This document shows, one piece after another, positions 6,293 through 16,183 of a stretch of DNA of 64,000 bases (within the stretch, counting starts at the first letter, position 1; every line of letters starts with the position of its first letter). Below the pieces are notes generated by a model. It made no database searches and had not been told where the DNA came from. It saw only the letters and a program-made list of their open reading frames with translations. The position numbers and the translations under genes were made by a program. The DNA is from DASSSQ01 sp963839285 (GTDB lineage Bacteria > Actinomycetota > Thermoleophilia > Gaiellales > Gaiellaceae), in NCBI GenBank assembly GCA_963839285.1, contig CAWIUN010000029.1, positions 62,001 through 126,000 on the forward strand, written 5' to 3'.

Positions 6293-8617
6293 GTGGAGCG
6301 GGCGCTGCTCGAGACGCCGCTGGAGGAGCTGTGCGCGGAGGCCCGGAGCCTCCGCAGCGCCGGTCACGGCAGCCTCGTCACCTACTCGCCGAAGGTCTTC
6401 GTCCCGCTGACGACGCTCTGCCGCGACGTCTGCCACTACTGCACGTTCGCGAAGCCGCCCCGGCGCGGGCAGCGCGCGTACATGACGATCGACGAGGTGC
6501 TCGAGGTCGCGCGCGCGGGCGCGGCGGCGGGCTGCCGCGAGGCGCTCTTCACGCTCGGCGACAAGCCGGAGCTCCGCTACCGGGTCGCGCGCGAGGAGCT
6601 GGCGGCCCTCGGCTGCGCGAGCACGGTCGAGTACCTGGCGCGCGCGGCGAAGGCGGTGCTGGAGGAGACGGGGCTGCTGCCGCACCTGAACCCGGGCGTC
6701 CTCACCCGCGCCGACTTCGAGCTGCTGCGGCCCGTCTCGGCGTCGATGGGGATGATGCTCGAGACGCTCTCGCCCCGGCTCGCGGAGCGCGGCGGCCCGC
6801 ACTTCGGCTCGCCCGACAAGCTGCCCGCCGCCCGGCTCGAGACGCTGCGGCTGGCCGGCGAGCTGCGGGTGCCGTTCACGACCGGGATCCTGGTCGGGAT
6901 CGGCGAGACGCGCGCGGAGCGGCTCGAGGCGCTCGAGGCGATCCGCGACGCGGGGCCGCAGGTGCAGGAGGTGATCGTCCAGAACTTCCGCGCCAAGCCC
7001 GGCACGAGGATGGCCGCGCATCCGGACGCCCCGCTCGAGGAGCTGCTCTGGACGTGCGCCGCCGCGAGGATCGTGCTCGGCCCGGACGCGTCGATCCAGG
7101 CGCCGCCGAACCTGACCGAGGACTTCGGCCGCCTGCTCGACGCGGGCATCGACGACTGGGGCGGCGTCTCGCCGGTGACGATCGACCACGTCAACCCCGA
7201 GGCGGCCTGGCCGGAGCTGGCGCTGCTGGAGCACGTGACGAATCGTCACGAGCTCGTCCTCGCGCCGCGGCTGACGGTCTATCCCCGCTTCCAGACGGCC
7301 GACTGGGTCGACCCGGCGGTGCTGCCGCACGTCCTCCGCTCGGTCGACGCCGACGGGCTCGCGCGCGAGGACGACTGGGCGCCCGGCGACCCGGTGGGGA
7401 TCCCGTTCGTCCCCCGCGACGCGCTGCCCGTCGACACGCGCGAGGAGCTGGGCGAGCAGGAGCTCGTCCGCCTCTTCGCGGCCCGCGGCGAGGAGCTGCA
7501 CCGCGTGCTCGCGGCCGCCGACCGGCTCCGCCGCGAGGCCTGCGGCGACACGGTCAGCTACGTCGTCACGCGCAACATCCAGTACACGAACGTCTGCTAC
7601 TTCCGCTGCGGCTTCTGCGCCTTCTCGAAGGGCAAGCTCGCCGCGAACCTGCGCGGCGCGCCGTACCTCGTCCCGCACGAGGAGATCGTCCGCCGCGTCG
7701 AGGAGGCATGGGCGCGCGGGGCGACCGAGGTCTGCCTGCAGGGCGGCATCCACCCGGCCTTCACGGGCGACTACTACCTCTCGGTCGTCCGCGCGATCAA
7801 GGAGGCCGTGCCGGCGATCCACGTGCACGCGTTCTCCGCGCTCGAGGTCTGGCAGGGCGCGGCGACGCTCGAGCTCTCGCTCGACGAGTACCTCGGCCGG
7901 CTGCGCGACGAGGGGCTCGGCTCGCTCCCGGGCACCGCCGCGGAGATCCTCGACGACGAGGTGCGCGCGGTCATCTGCCCGGACAAGATCACGACCGACC
8001 AGTGGCTCGAGGTGCACGGCGCGGCGCACAGGGCCGGGCTCGGCTCGAACAACACGATCATGTTCGGCCACGTCGAGCGGCCCGTCCACTGGGCGCGGCA
8101 CCTGCTCCGCGTGCGCGAGCAGCAGCGGCGGACCGGCGGCTTCACCGAGTTCGTGCCGCTGCCGTTCGTGCACATGGAGGCGCCGATCTACCTGCAGGGC
8201 CGCGCGCGCAAGGGGCCGACGTTCCGCGAGCTCCTGCTGATGCACGCGGTCGGCCGGATCGCGCTCCATCCGCACGTCCCGCACGTCCAGGTCTCGTGGG
8301 TGAAGGCCGGGCCGGAGGGCGTCCGCGCGGCGCTCGCGGCCGGGGTCGACGACCTCGGCGGCACGCTGATGAACGAGTCGATCTCGCGTGCCGCCGGCGC
8401 CGCGCACGGGCAGGAGATGACCCCGGAGGCGATGGAGGCGCTGATCCGCTCGGCCGGGCGGGTGCCGCGGCAGCGGACGACGCGCTACGGCGACGCGCCC
8501 GAGGAGCAGCGCCGCCGCTCCTTCGGGGCGCCGCCCTGCCTCGAGCCGGTCAACCCGCCGGTGCAGGAAGCAGGGCTGCAGCGCCCGGCGCGGCTCGTCC
8601 GCCCGGCCGCCAGGTGA
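6293..8617 (+). CDS. fbiC: FO synthase, fused CofG-CofH (FbiC)
   Basis: An intact 774-residue bifunctional radical-SAM enzyme that makes the deazaflavin chromophore FO of coenzyme F420 from tyrosine and 5-amino-6-(D-ribitylamino)uracil. The CofG half (residues ~1-380) carries C-x3-C-x2-C as CRDVCHYC; the CofH half (from ~410) carries CYFRCGFC. Both [4Fe-4S]/SAM sites look complete, and the length matches actinobacterial FbiC (~780-860 aa). GTG 6293 lies six bases after a TAGGAT -10 (6281-6286), so it has its own promoter although the regulator ends only 16 bp upstream. Its presence implies F420 use, consistent with the Ddn-like oxidoreductase at 59862. Confidence 0.95.
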   Translation: MERALLETPLEELCAEARSLRSAGHGSLVTYSPKVFVPLTTLCRDVCHYCTFAKPPRRGQRAYMTIDEVLEVARAGAAAGCREALFTLGDKPELRYRVAREELAALGCASTVEYLARAAKAVLEETGLLPHLNPGVLTRADFELLRPVSASMGMMLETLSPRLAERGGPHFGSPDKLPAARLETLRLAGELRVPFTTGILVGIGETRAERLEALEAIRDAGPQVQEVIVQNFRAKPGTRMAAHPDAPLEELLWTCAAARIVLGPDASIQAPPNLTEDFGRLLDAGIDDWGGVSPVTIDHVNPEAAWPELALLEHVTNRHELVLAPRLTVYPRFQTADWVDPAVLPHVLRSVDADGLAREDDWAPGDPVGIPFVPRDALPVDTREELGEQELVRLFAARGEELHRVLAAADRLRREACGDTVSYVVTRNIQYTNVCYFRCGFCAFSKGKLAANLRGAPYLVPHEEIVRRVEEAWARGATEVCLQGGIHPAFTGDYYLSVVRAIKEAVPAIHVHAFSALEVWQGAATLELSLDEYLGRLRDEGLGSLPGTAAEILDDEVRAVICPDKITTDQWLEVHGAAHRAGLGSNNTIMFGHVERPVHWARHLLRVREQQRRTGGFTEFVPLPFVHMEAPIYLQGRARKGPTFRELLLMHAVGRIALHPHVPHVQVSWVKAGPEGVRAALAAGVDDLGGTLMNESISRAAGAAHGQEMTPEAMEALIRSAGRVPRQRTTRYGDAPEEQRRRSFGAPPCLEPVNPPVQEAGLQRPARLVRPAAR

Positions 8618-8662
8618 GCGCCGCGGCCGCCGGTGGCCTCTGGACGAAACGCCACCGCTTCG

Positions 8663-9283
8663 CTACGGCGTCCGACCCCGCTGCAGCTGCGCGAACGCCT
8701 GCCGGAAGACCTCCTGCGGCTGGGCGCCGAGGACGAGCAGGCGGCGGTCGAGCAGGAAGGCGGGGATGCCGTTGACGCCGAGCTGCTGCGCGGCCTGCGT
8801 CGAGGCCACGACGCGCGCGAGGAAGGCCTCGACGGTCGGCGAGCGCCGCCTCGACTCGGCGTCGTCGAGCCCGGCCTCGCGTGCGAGGCGGCGCAGCTCG
8901 CCCGCGTCGCCGATGTCACGTCCCTCGGCCCAGTAGGCGTCCATCAACCGGTCGTGGAACGGCTCGTGCAGGCCCTGCTCGCGCGCGAGCTCCGTCAGCC
9001 GCAGGGCCGCGCGCGAGTTCGGGACGACGTCGGGCGGCGCGTACGCGAGCCCCGCCGCCGCGAAGCGCTCCGCCAGCGGGTCGGCTCGCGGCGCCGAAGC
9101 CGTAGCGGCGTGCAGCTCGGCGCGCGGGATCCCCTCCGGCGGGTACTCGGGGTGCAGGTCGAACGGGAGCCAGAGGATCTCGGCGTCGAACTCGCGCCGC
9201 AGCCGGCCGGCCGTCTGCTGGCCGAGCCGGCAGAACGGTCAGATGTAGTCGGACCAGATGACGATGGAGCGCGGAGCGGCCAT
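8663..9283 (-). CDS. DsbA/FrnE-family thiol oxidoreductase with in-frame TGA at the first active-site Cys
   Basis: From ATG 9283 the frame reads IVIWSDYI-stop-PFCRLGQQTAG, where FrnE-type DsbA proteins have WSDYxCPFCxxG. The codon at the first Cys of CxxC is TGA (9241-9239); the second Cys is intact. Downstream the thioredoxin fold continues (LPFDLHPEYPPEGIPRAELH ... NSRAALRLTELAREQG ... GINGIPAFLLDRRL-like) to the stop at 8663, ~206 residues. Around 9110-9080 two compensating indels seem to garble about a dozen residues. The TGA may be a point error (TGC to TGA), a nonsense mutation, or selenocysteine. It lies 9 bp after the MMPL gene, on the same strand. Confidence 0.7.
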
Positions 9284-9292
9284 ACCGCCAGG

Positions 9293-11338
9293 CTACCCCA
9301 CGCGCGACGGCCACCAGGACGCCGACCCGAGCAGGAAGGCGATCGCCGGGACGAGCAGCGTGCGGACGACGAACGTGTCGACGAGGACGCCGACCGCGAC
9401 GGCGAAGCCGAGCTGGAAGAGCTGCTCGAGCGGCAGCAGCATCAGCACGGCGAACGTGCCCGCGAGGATCAGCCCCGCGCTCGTGATCACGCCGCCGGTG
9501 CGCTCGAGCCCGTGCAGGATCCCGGTGTGGACGTCGGTGCGGCCGACCTCCTCGCGGACGCGCGACATCAGGAAGATGTTGTAGTCGACCCCGAGCGCGA
9601 CGACGAAGAGGAAGACGAAGAGCGGCAGGCTCGCGTCGCTCCCGGGCGCGTCGAAGAGCCAGCGGAAGCACGCGTACGAGATCGCCCATCGTCGCGGCGA
9701 ACGAGAGGACGACGGACGCGATCAGGTAGAGCGGCGCCACGACCGCGCGCAGGAGCAGGACGAGGATGACGAGGATCGCCGCCAGCGTCACCGGCACGAT
9801 CAGCTTCTCGTCGTGTCGCGTCGTCGCGCGGGTGTCCGCCTCCTCGGCCGTCGGCCCGCCGACGAGCGCGTCGGGCGCCGCCGCGCGAAGCCGCGGAGAC
9901 CGCGGCGATCGCCCCGTCGCCGTAGGGGTCGCTCGCGAGCGTCGCCTGCAGGTGGGCGAGGCTGCCGTCGTCGCTCGTCCCGACGCGCCGGACCGAGACG
10001 ACGCCGGGCGACGCGGCGCAGCCTGGCGGCGGTCGAGGCCGCCGCGCCGGCCGGCGGCGACGACGTCGGTCGGCGCGGCCGCGCCCTCCGGCAGCGAGGC
10101 GGCGAGCGCCCGCTGCCCCTCGATCGACTCGACGGAGCCGCGGAACCCCGATCCCGAGCGAGAGGCCCGGCAGGTCGACGACGTTCCCGACCGCCGCGGC
10201 CGCGAGTGCGAGCAGCGGCGGCGCCGCCGACGATCGCAGGCCGCGCCGCCACGCGCTCGCCGATCGCCCGCCAGGCCCTGCCCGCCTCGGGGTCGCGCGA
10301 CCCCTCGCGCGGGACGAACGGCCAGAACGCGCGGCGGCCGACGATCGTCAGCAGCGCGGGCAGCAGCGTCAGGCCGGCGAGCATCGTCGTCGCGACGCCG
10401 AGCGCGAGCACCGGGCCGCTCGAGCGGAAGGTCCGCAGGTCGGCGAGCAGCAGCACGAGCATCGCGCAGACGACGGTCGCGCCGCTCGAGAGGATCGCGG
10501 GCGAGGCGTGCCGCAGCGCCGCCGCCATCGCGTCGTCCGCCGCCGCGTGGCGGCGCAGCTCCTCGCGGAAGCGGGAGACGATCAGCAGGCAGTAGTCGGT
10601 GCCCGCGCCGAACATCAGGATGATCAGGATCCCGGTCGTCTGGCCGTTCACGACCAGCCCCGCGGCCTCCACCAGCAGGTAGACGATCCCGGCCGCGACC
10701 GCGTACGCGAGCGCGACGACGACGAGCGGGATCACGGCGACGACCGGCGAGCGGTAGATCAGGAGCAACAGCACGAGCACGATCGCGGTCGTCGCGGCGA
10801 GCAGCGTCACGTCGATCTGGCCGAAGACCTGGACGGCGTCGACGGTGATCCCGGCCGGCCCCGTCACCCACGCCCGGAGCCCGGGCGGCCGCCCGTCGTC
10901 GACGGTCGTGCGCAGGCGCTCGACGGCAGGCTCGATCTGCTCGATGTCGTCGACGGTGAGCGGCACCGCCGAGGCGGCGAGGCGCCCGTCGGGAGCGACC
11001 TCGAGCGGCGTCGGCGGCAGCGCGCCGGAGAGGTCGAGGCCGCGGACGCCGGCGAGCGTCGTGCGGATCGCGGCGCGGTCGCGGGCCGTCAGGCCGTCCT
11101 CGCGCTGCCAGACGAGCAGCGCGGGCGTCGTCCTCCCGTTCCGGAACCGGTCCTGGAGCAGATGGAGCACCTGCGTCGACTCGGAGCTCGCCGGCAGGAA
11201 CGACGCCGGGTCGTTCGTCGTCGCGTCCTGCAGCTTCGCCTGGAACGAGCCGAGCGCGGCGGCCGCGACCAGCCAGACGGCGAGGATCGCCCAGCGCGCG
11301 CGGCGGCCGGCGGGCAGGGTGCGCAGGCTGTCGATCAT
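9293..11338 (-). CDS. MMPL/RND-family membrane transporter, multiply frameshifted
   Basis: A typical ~680-residue MMPL protein: N-terminal TM helix (WAILAVWLVAAAALGSF), a periplasmic domain, then TM clusters with the GxGTDYxxxxxxRxREE signature (FGAGTDYCLLIVSRFREELR), and a second half ending in VGVLVDTFVVRTLLVPAIAF. The first ~370 residues are uninterrupted; between ~10230 and ~9570 at least six single-base shifts scatter recognisable pieces over three frames, with the last ~90 residues again clean. Family members export lipids or siderophores, or are drug pumps; the substrate here is unknown. ATG 11338 follows a TAGACT -10 (11353-11348). Confidence 0.75.
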
Positions 11339-11376
11339 CGCGGCCAAAGTCTAGACAGAAACTGGACGAGAAGTGG

Positions 11377-11960
11377 TCAGGGCAGGAGATCGAAGCGGCG
11401 GGCGACGGCGACCGCCTCGAGGCGCGAGTGCACGTCGAGGGCGCGCAGGAGGCCGCGGATGTGGTTGCGCACCGTCTCGACCGAGAGGCCGAGCGCCGCG
11501 GCGATCCGCTCGGTCGTCAGCCCCTGCGCGAGCAGCCGCAGGATCTCGTGCTGGCGCGGGGTCAGGGCCGGGGCCGCCCGCGTGCCGGGCTCCTCGAGGG
11601 CCAGCATCCGGCCGAAGCCGAAGACGCCGACGACGCCGTCGCGGCCCCGGATCGGCACCGAGTTGATCTCGGTGGTGACGCGGCGGCCCGTCGCGGTCGG
11701 TCAGGCGGATCGTGAAGCCGGTCGTCTGCGAGCGCCCGAGCAGCTTCCGCGCGAACACCTCGCGGGCGCCGTGGACGTCCTCGGGCGCGACGTAGCGCGT
11801 GAACGGGCGGCCGACGGCGTCCCCGATCAGCTCCTGCGCCGCGCGCGTTCAGCCAGCGGAAGGTGCCGCTGCGGTCGAGGACGTAGCAGGGCACGCCGAT
11901 GTCGGCGAGGGCCGGCTCGAGCCTGCCCTCGAGGGTGCGCAGGACCGCCGTCAGGCCCAC
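11377..11960 (-). CDS. PAS-domain LuxR-type transcriptional regulator, two frameshifts
   Basis: The N-terminal ~130 residues form a PAS sensor (ADIGVPCYVLDRSGTFRWLN; FARKLLGRSQTTGFTIRLTD) and the C-terminus is a LuxR/NarL helix-turn-helix (LTPRQHEILRLLAQGLTTER, IAAALGLSVETVRNHI). Single-base shifts near 11848 and 11697 divide the PAS part; the HTH part is clean to the TGA at 11377. GTG 11960 lies six bases after GATGCT. It ends 39 bp before the MMPL transporter on the same strand, which may be its target (inference from position). There is no receiver domain, so it is a one-component sensor. Confidence 0.75.
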
Positions 11961-12015
11961 GTCCCGAGCATCGTCGGCCCGGCCGGCCCGGACATCCGTG
12001 TTTCCGCTGAGCAGC

Positions 12016-13275
12016 TCAGGCCTCGAGCGCGAGCAGGTCGTCCACGGTCTCGCGGCGGCGGATCACGCGCGCGCGCCCGTCGGCGACGAGCACGGCCGCG
12101 GGCCGCGGCACGGCGTTGTAGTTGGACGCCATCGCGAGCGTGTAGGCGCCCGTGGCGGGCAGCGCGAGCAGGTCGCCGCGCCGCGCCTCGGGCAGCAGCA
12201 CCCGCTCGATCAGCAGGTCGCCCGACTCGCAGTGCTTGCCCGCGATCGCGTAGGGGACGGCCGCCTCCTCGTCGGCCCGCTCGGCGAGGATCGCCGCGTA
12301 GCGGGCGCCGTAGAGGGCCGGGCGCGGGTTGTCGGACATGCCGCCGTCGACCGCGAGGTAGGTCGTCGCCTCGCTCGCCCGCTTGACGGAGCCGACCCGG
12401 TAGAGGGTGACGCCGGCGGCGCCGACGAGCGAGCGGCCCGGCTCGAGCGCGAGCCGCGGCGGCTCGAGGCCCTGCAGCTCCCACCAGCGCCGGACGTCCG
12501 CGGCGATCGCGGCGACGAACTCGGCGATCGACGGCGGCTGCTCGTCCTCGACGTGGGCGACGCCGAGCCCGCCGCCGAGGTCGACCAGCGCCGGCTGCCA
12601 GTCGAGCTCGGCGCGGCAGCGGAGCGCGAAGAGCGAGAGCCATTCGACGGTCATCGAGGCCGCGCGCAGGTGCACGAGCTGGGAGCCGATGTGCGTGTGC
12701 AGCCCCTCGACCTCGACGCCCGCCTCGCGCAGCGCCCGCACGGCGGCGAGCGCGTCCTCGGGCGGCAGCCCGAACTTGGAGCCGTGGTGCGCCGTCCGGA
12801 TCGCCTCGTGCGTGTCGGCCTCGATCCCGGGCGTCACCCGCACGAGCGCGCGCCGGACGCCGGCGGCGACGGCCCGCTCGATCTCGTCGAGGGCGTCGAC
12901 GACGACGAGCGCGCCCGCCGCGGCCGCCGCCTCGAGCTCGCCGTCGCTCTTGTTGTTGCCGTGGACGACGATCCGGTCGCCGGCGATGCCCGCACGGCGC
13001 GCCAGCTCGAGCTCGCCGAGCGAGGCGACGTCCGCGCCGAACCCCTCCTCGGCGAGCAGGCGCAGGACGGCGACGTTCGGGAACGCCTTCGTCCCGTAGA
13101 CGTGGAGCGCGTCGGGGGCGGCCTCGCGGTAGGCGGCGGCCCGCTCGCGGATCGTGCGCTCGCAGTAGACGACGAGCGGCGTCCCGTGCTCGTCGGCGAG
13201 CGCGCCCGCGCGGACGCCGCCGAGCACGAGAGCGCCGTCCTCGATCCGGGCCGACTCGGGGAAGAGCTGCAGCAC
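12016..13275 (-). CDS. lysA: diaminopimelate decarboxylase
   Basis: An intact 419-residue PLP enzyme catalysing meso-diaminopimelate to L-lysine plus CO2. The PLP lysine motif YGTKAFPN is near residue 55, the HxGS phosphate-binding motif appears as LHTHIGSQL, the EPGRSLV motif binds PLP phosphate, and GKHCESGDLL contributes the active-site Cys. GTG 13275 is chosen because the family N-terminus (LFPESARIEDGALVLGGV) follows at once and CAGAAT lies six bases upstream. It is divergent from the MMPL gene at 13308 with only 32 bp between start codons. Confidence 0.95.
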   Translation of the reverse strand: MLQLFPESARIEDGALVLGGVRAGALADEHGTPLVVYCERTIRERAAAYREAAPDALHVYGTKAFPNVAVLRLLAEEGFGADVASLGELELARRAGIAGDRIVVHGNNKSDGELEAAAAAGALVVVDALDEIERAVAAGVRRALVRVTPGIEADTHEAIRTAHHGSKFGLPPEDALAAVRALREAGVEVEGLHTHIGSQLVHLRAASMTVEWLSLFALRCRAELDWQPALVDLGGGLGVAHVEDEQPPSIAEFVAAIAADVRRWWELQGLEPPRLALEPGRSLVGAAGVTLYRVGSVKRASEATTYLAVDGGMSDNPRPALYGARYAAILAERADEEAAVPYAIAGKHCESGDLLIERVLLPEARRGDLLALPATGAYTLAMASNYNAVPRPAAVLVADGRARVIRRRETVDDLLALEA

Positions 13276-13281
13276 CGGCTC

Positions 13282-13299
13282 ATTCTGCCTGCGTACGCT
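13282..13299. promoter_or_regulatory. compact divergent promoters of lysA and MMPL transporter
   Basis: Within 32 bp between the two start codons sit CAGAAT on the minus strand (13287-13282, six bases before lysA GTG) and TACGCT on the plus strand (13294-13299, eight bases before ATG 13308). RNA polymerases at the two sites could not bind at the same time, so the genes should compete. Confidence 0.5.
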
Positions 13300-13307
13300 C
13301 GGCGCAG

Positions 13308-15307
13308 ATGTCCTCGCTCCCCGTCCGGCGCCCGCGCGCCGTCCTCGCCGCCGCGGTCGCCTTCGCGGTCGTCGCGGCGGTCTTCGGCCTGCAGGCGCCC
13401 GGCCTGCTCGGCCGCGGCTCGAACGAGTTCGCCGACCCCTCGAGCGAGAGCGCCCGCGCCGAGCAGGCGGTCGAGCGCGCCTCCGGGCTCTCGGCCTCGC
13501 CGCAGCTGCTCGTGCTCGTCCGCTCGCCGACCGCGGCCGGGCTCCGGCGGGCGGCCGCGGCGATCCGCTCCGAGCCTGCGTTCCCCGTGGTCGCGCCGCC
13601 GCTCCGCTCGCGGGACGGCAGCGAGGCGCTGCTCGCCGCCTACGCCGACGCCGACCGCTCCGCGCACGCGTGGCGGCAGGCGGCCGAGCGCGTCGAGCGG
13701 CGGCTCCGGCCCGAGCCGGGCGTCGTCGTCGGCGGCACCGCGCTCGCGACCCTGCAGGTGAACGAGCGCGTCCAGCACGACCTGACCCGCGCCGAGGCGA
13801 TCGCCTTCCCGATCCTGTTTCGTGCTGGCGCTCTTCGTCTTCCGGAGCGTCGTCGCGGCGCTGCTGCCGCTCTGCTGCGGCGCCCTGACGATCCTCGGCG
13901 CGCTGCTCCTGCTCCGGATCCTGAACGCGATCACGCCCGTCTCGAGCTACGCCCTCAACATCGTCACCGGCGCGGCGCTCGGGCTCGGGATCGACTACAG
14001 CCTGCTGCTCGTCTCGCGCTTCCGCGAGGAGCTCGACCGGCGCGGTCCCGGCCCCGAGGCGGTGCGCGAGACGCTCCGGACGGCCGGCCGCACGGTCGCC
14101 TTCAGCGCCGTCACCGTCGCGGCGGCGATCGCGACCCTCGCCGTCTTCCCGCTCGGGTTCCTCCGCTCGATGGGGATCGCCGGCGGCCTCGTCGCACCGC
14201 TCGCGGGGCTGATCGCGCTGACCGTGCTGCCGGCGCTCTTCCTGCTGCTCGGCCCGCGCGTGAACGCGCTCGCCGTCCGCCGGCGTCCGCGACCGCGAGC
14301 AGGGCGGCTGGTACCGGCTCGCGCACGCGATCATGCGGCGGCCGCTGCCGGTCGCGCTCGCCTCGGCCGCGCTGCTCGTCGTGCTCGGGCTGCCCTTCGC
14401 GGGGATCCGCTTCACCGGCATCGACGCGACGGTGCTGCCGCCGGGCTCGGGCTCGCGGATCGTCGAGCAGGCGGTGCGGCAGGACTTCCCCGCGCGCGCG
14501 ACCTCGGTCGCCTACGCCGTCGTCCGCGGCGACCCGGCCGCCTACGCCGCGCGCGTCCGCGCGCTGCCCGGGGCCGAGGTCGTCTTCCCGCCGCGCCGGC
14601 TCGCGCCCGGCGTCTTCGAGCTCCGCGTCTCCTCCGGCCGCGGCTTCCTCGACGAGCGCTCGCAGCGGCTCGTCCGCGGGCTGCGCGGCCTCGGCGGCGG
14701 CGCCCTCGTCGGCGGCTCGACCCCCGTCTTCCTCGACCAGAAGCACGCGCTCGGCGCCGGCCTGCCGCTCGCGGTCGTCCTGATCTGCGCGATCACCTTC
14801 GGCCTGCTCGCGGCCGCGACCCGCTCGCTCGTGCTGCCGCTGAAGGCGCTCGTGATGAACTTCCTCACCCTCTCGGCCGCCTTCGGGATCCTCGTCTTCG
14901 TCTTCCAGGACGGCCGGCTCGAGGGGCTGCTCGGCTACACGAGCCAGGGCGCGCTCGAGCTGACCCAGCCGGTGCTCCTGTTCGCGATCGCCTTCGGGCT
15001 CTCGACCGACTACGGCGTCTTCCTGCTGACGCGGATCAGGGAGGCGTGGGACGCGGGGCTCGAGAACCGCGAGGCGGTCGCGGTCGGGCTCGAGCGGACG
15101 GGGCGGATCGTGACCGCGGCCGCGCTCCTCTTCTGCATCGCCGTCGGCTCGTTCGCGACCTCGGAGATCGTCTTCGTCAAGGAGGTCGGGATCGGGATCG
15201 CGCTCGCCGTCCTGATCGACGCCTCGATCGTGCGGGCGCTGCTCGTGCCGAGCCTGATGGCGCTGCTCGGGCGCTGGAACTGGTGGCCCGGCGGCCGGCG
15301 GGCCTAG
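13308..15307 (+). CDS. MMPL/RND-family membrane transporter, two frameshifts
   Basis: A second, unrelated-in-detail MMPL protein of about 665 residues. It starts with a TM helix (AVLAAAVAFAVVAAVFGLQA) and a periplasmic region, followed by LGIDYSLLLVSRFREELDRR in the first TM cluster and LSTDYGVFLLTRIREAWDAG in the second, the duplicated signature of the family. +1 shifts near 13820 and 14290 separate three frames; all segments are otherwise complete. The TAG overlaps the convergent fmt stop by four bases. The substrate is unknown. Confidence 0.82.
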
Positions 15308-16147
15308 CGATTCGTCGCGGGAGCAGGCTCGGTCTCGAGCACCCAGAGCGGTCCGTCGCCGCACTCGACCCGGACGCCGCCCTCGCGCTCGTCGAGGCTC
15401 GTGCGGAGGATGCGCACGCGCTCGCCGGCGAGCGCGGCGAGCGGCCCGCGGACGCCGTCGCGGGCCGCCGCGACCCACCAGGCGCGCACCTGCCGGTGCA
15501 CCTCGCACGGCCGGCCGCGTCCAGTCGACCTCCGCGTACTCCGGCTCGAAGAAGCCCGCGTAGCTCGCGCCGTCCTCGCCCTGCGGGTCGCCCGGGTCGC
15601 CGGCCTCGACGCGCGCGAGCGCCTGCGGGAGCAGCTGCGCGGCCAGGCCGAAGATGCGGCCGAGCACGTCGTCGGCCCGCCCGGCGTCCGCGAGCGGCGC
15701 GCTCGCCTGCGCGAGCAGCGGCCCGGTGTCGAAGTCGGCGTCCATGCGGTGGAAGCTGAACCCGAGCTCCGCGTCCCCGTTCCGCAGCGCCCAGCCGATC
15801 GGGTTCGGGCCCCGGTAGCGCGGCAGGAGGGCGGGGTGGCCGTTGACGACTCCGTGCCGGGGCACCGCGAGCGCGTCCGCCGGGATCCGGAGCGGGAAGC
15901 CGCCGCAGAGCGCGAGGTCGGGCTCGAGCGCAGCGAGGAGCGGCGCGAAGCGCTCCGGCCCGCTCGCGACGAGCACGTCGAGGTGCGCCGGCGCGACGTC
16001 GAGCAGCGTCGAGAGCGGCTCGTCGCCGTAGCGTCCGGCCGGCCCCGCGGCGGTGACGACGCCGACGCACTCGTGCCCGAGCTCGCGCAGGAGCGCGTCC
16101 AGGTTGCGGACGACGTCGGGGACGCGCGCGAAAAGTGCGACGCGCAT
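15304..16147 (-). CDS. fmt: methionyl-tRNA formyltransferase-like protein, one frameshift
   Basis: About 280 residues. The formyltransferase core is clear: MRVALFARVPDVVRNLDALL, the HPALLPRYRGPNPIGWAL block (SLLPxxRGxxPI in Fmt, with Asn replaced in the HGxVNGHP context) and DTGPLLAQ. The C-terminal OB-like part (VRGPLAALAGERVRILRTSL) lies in another frame after a single-base shift near 15510. It may be Fmt, which formylates initiator Met-tRNA, or a sugar/amino-acid formyltransferase relative; the short length and divergent VNGHP motif keep this open. ATG 16147 follows CAGACT by six bases. Confidence 0.7.
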
Positions 16148-16150
16148 TGC

Positions 16151-16159
16151 TACAGTCTG
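16151..16159. promoter_or_regulatory. overlapping divergent -10 elements (fmt-like / leuS leader)
   Basis: TACAGT on the plus strand (16151-16156) ends six bases before the GTG of the leuS leader peptide, and CAGACT on the minus strand (16159-16154) ends six bases before ATG 16147 of the formyltransferase. The hexamers share three base pairs, and the start codons are 16 bp apart. Expression of a translation-initiation gene and a tRNA synthetase gene should be mutually exclusive at the level of open complex. Confidence 0.6.
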
Positions 16160-16162
16160 ACC

Positions 16163-16183
16163 GTGGAGCAGCTTCTCGCCTAG
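16163..16183 (+). CDS. leucine leader peptide of leuS (V-E-Q-L-L-A)
   Basis: The transcript from the 16151 promoter begins with GTG-GAG-CAG-CTT-CTC-GCC-TAG, a six-codon frame with two adjacent Leu codons, one of them CTT, which is otherwise rare in this GC-rich genome. It is followed by hairpins and a terminator before leuS. A ribosome stalled for charged tRNA-Leu here could alter folding of the leader. The peptide is inferred from sequence only; its reality depends on the promoter assignment. Confidence 0.6.
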   Translation: MEQLLA

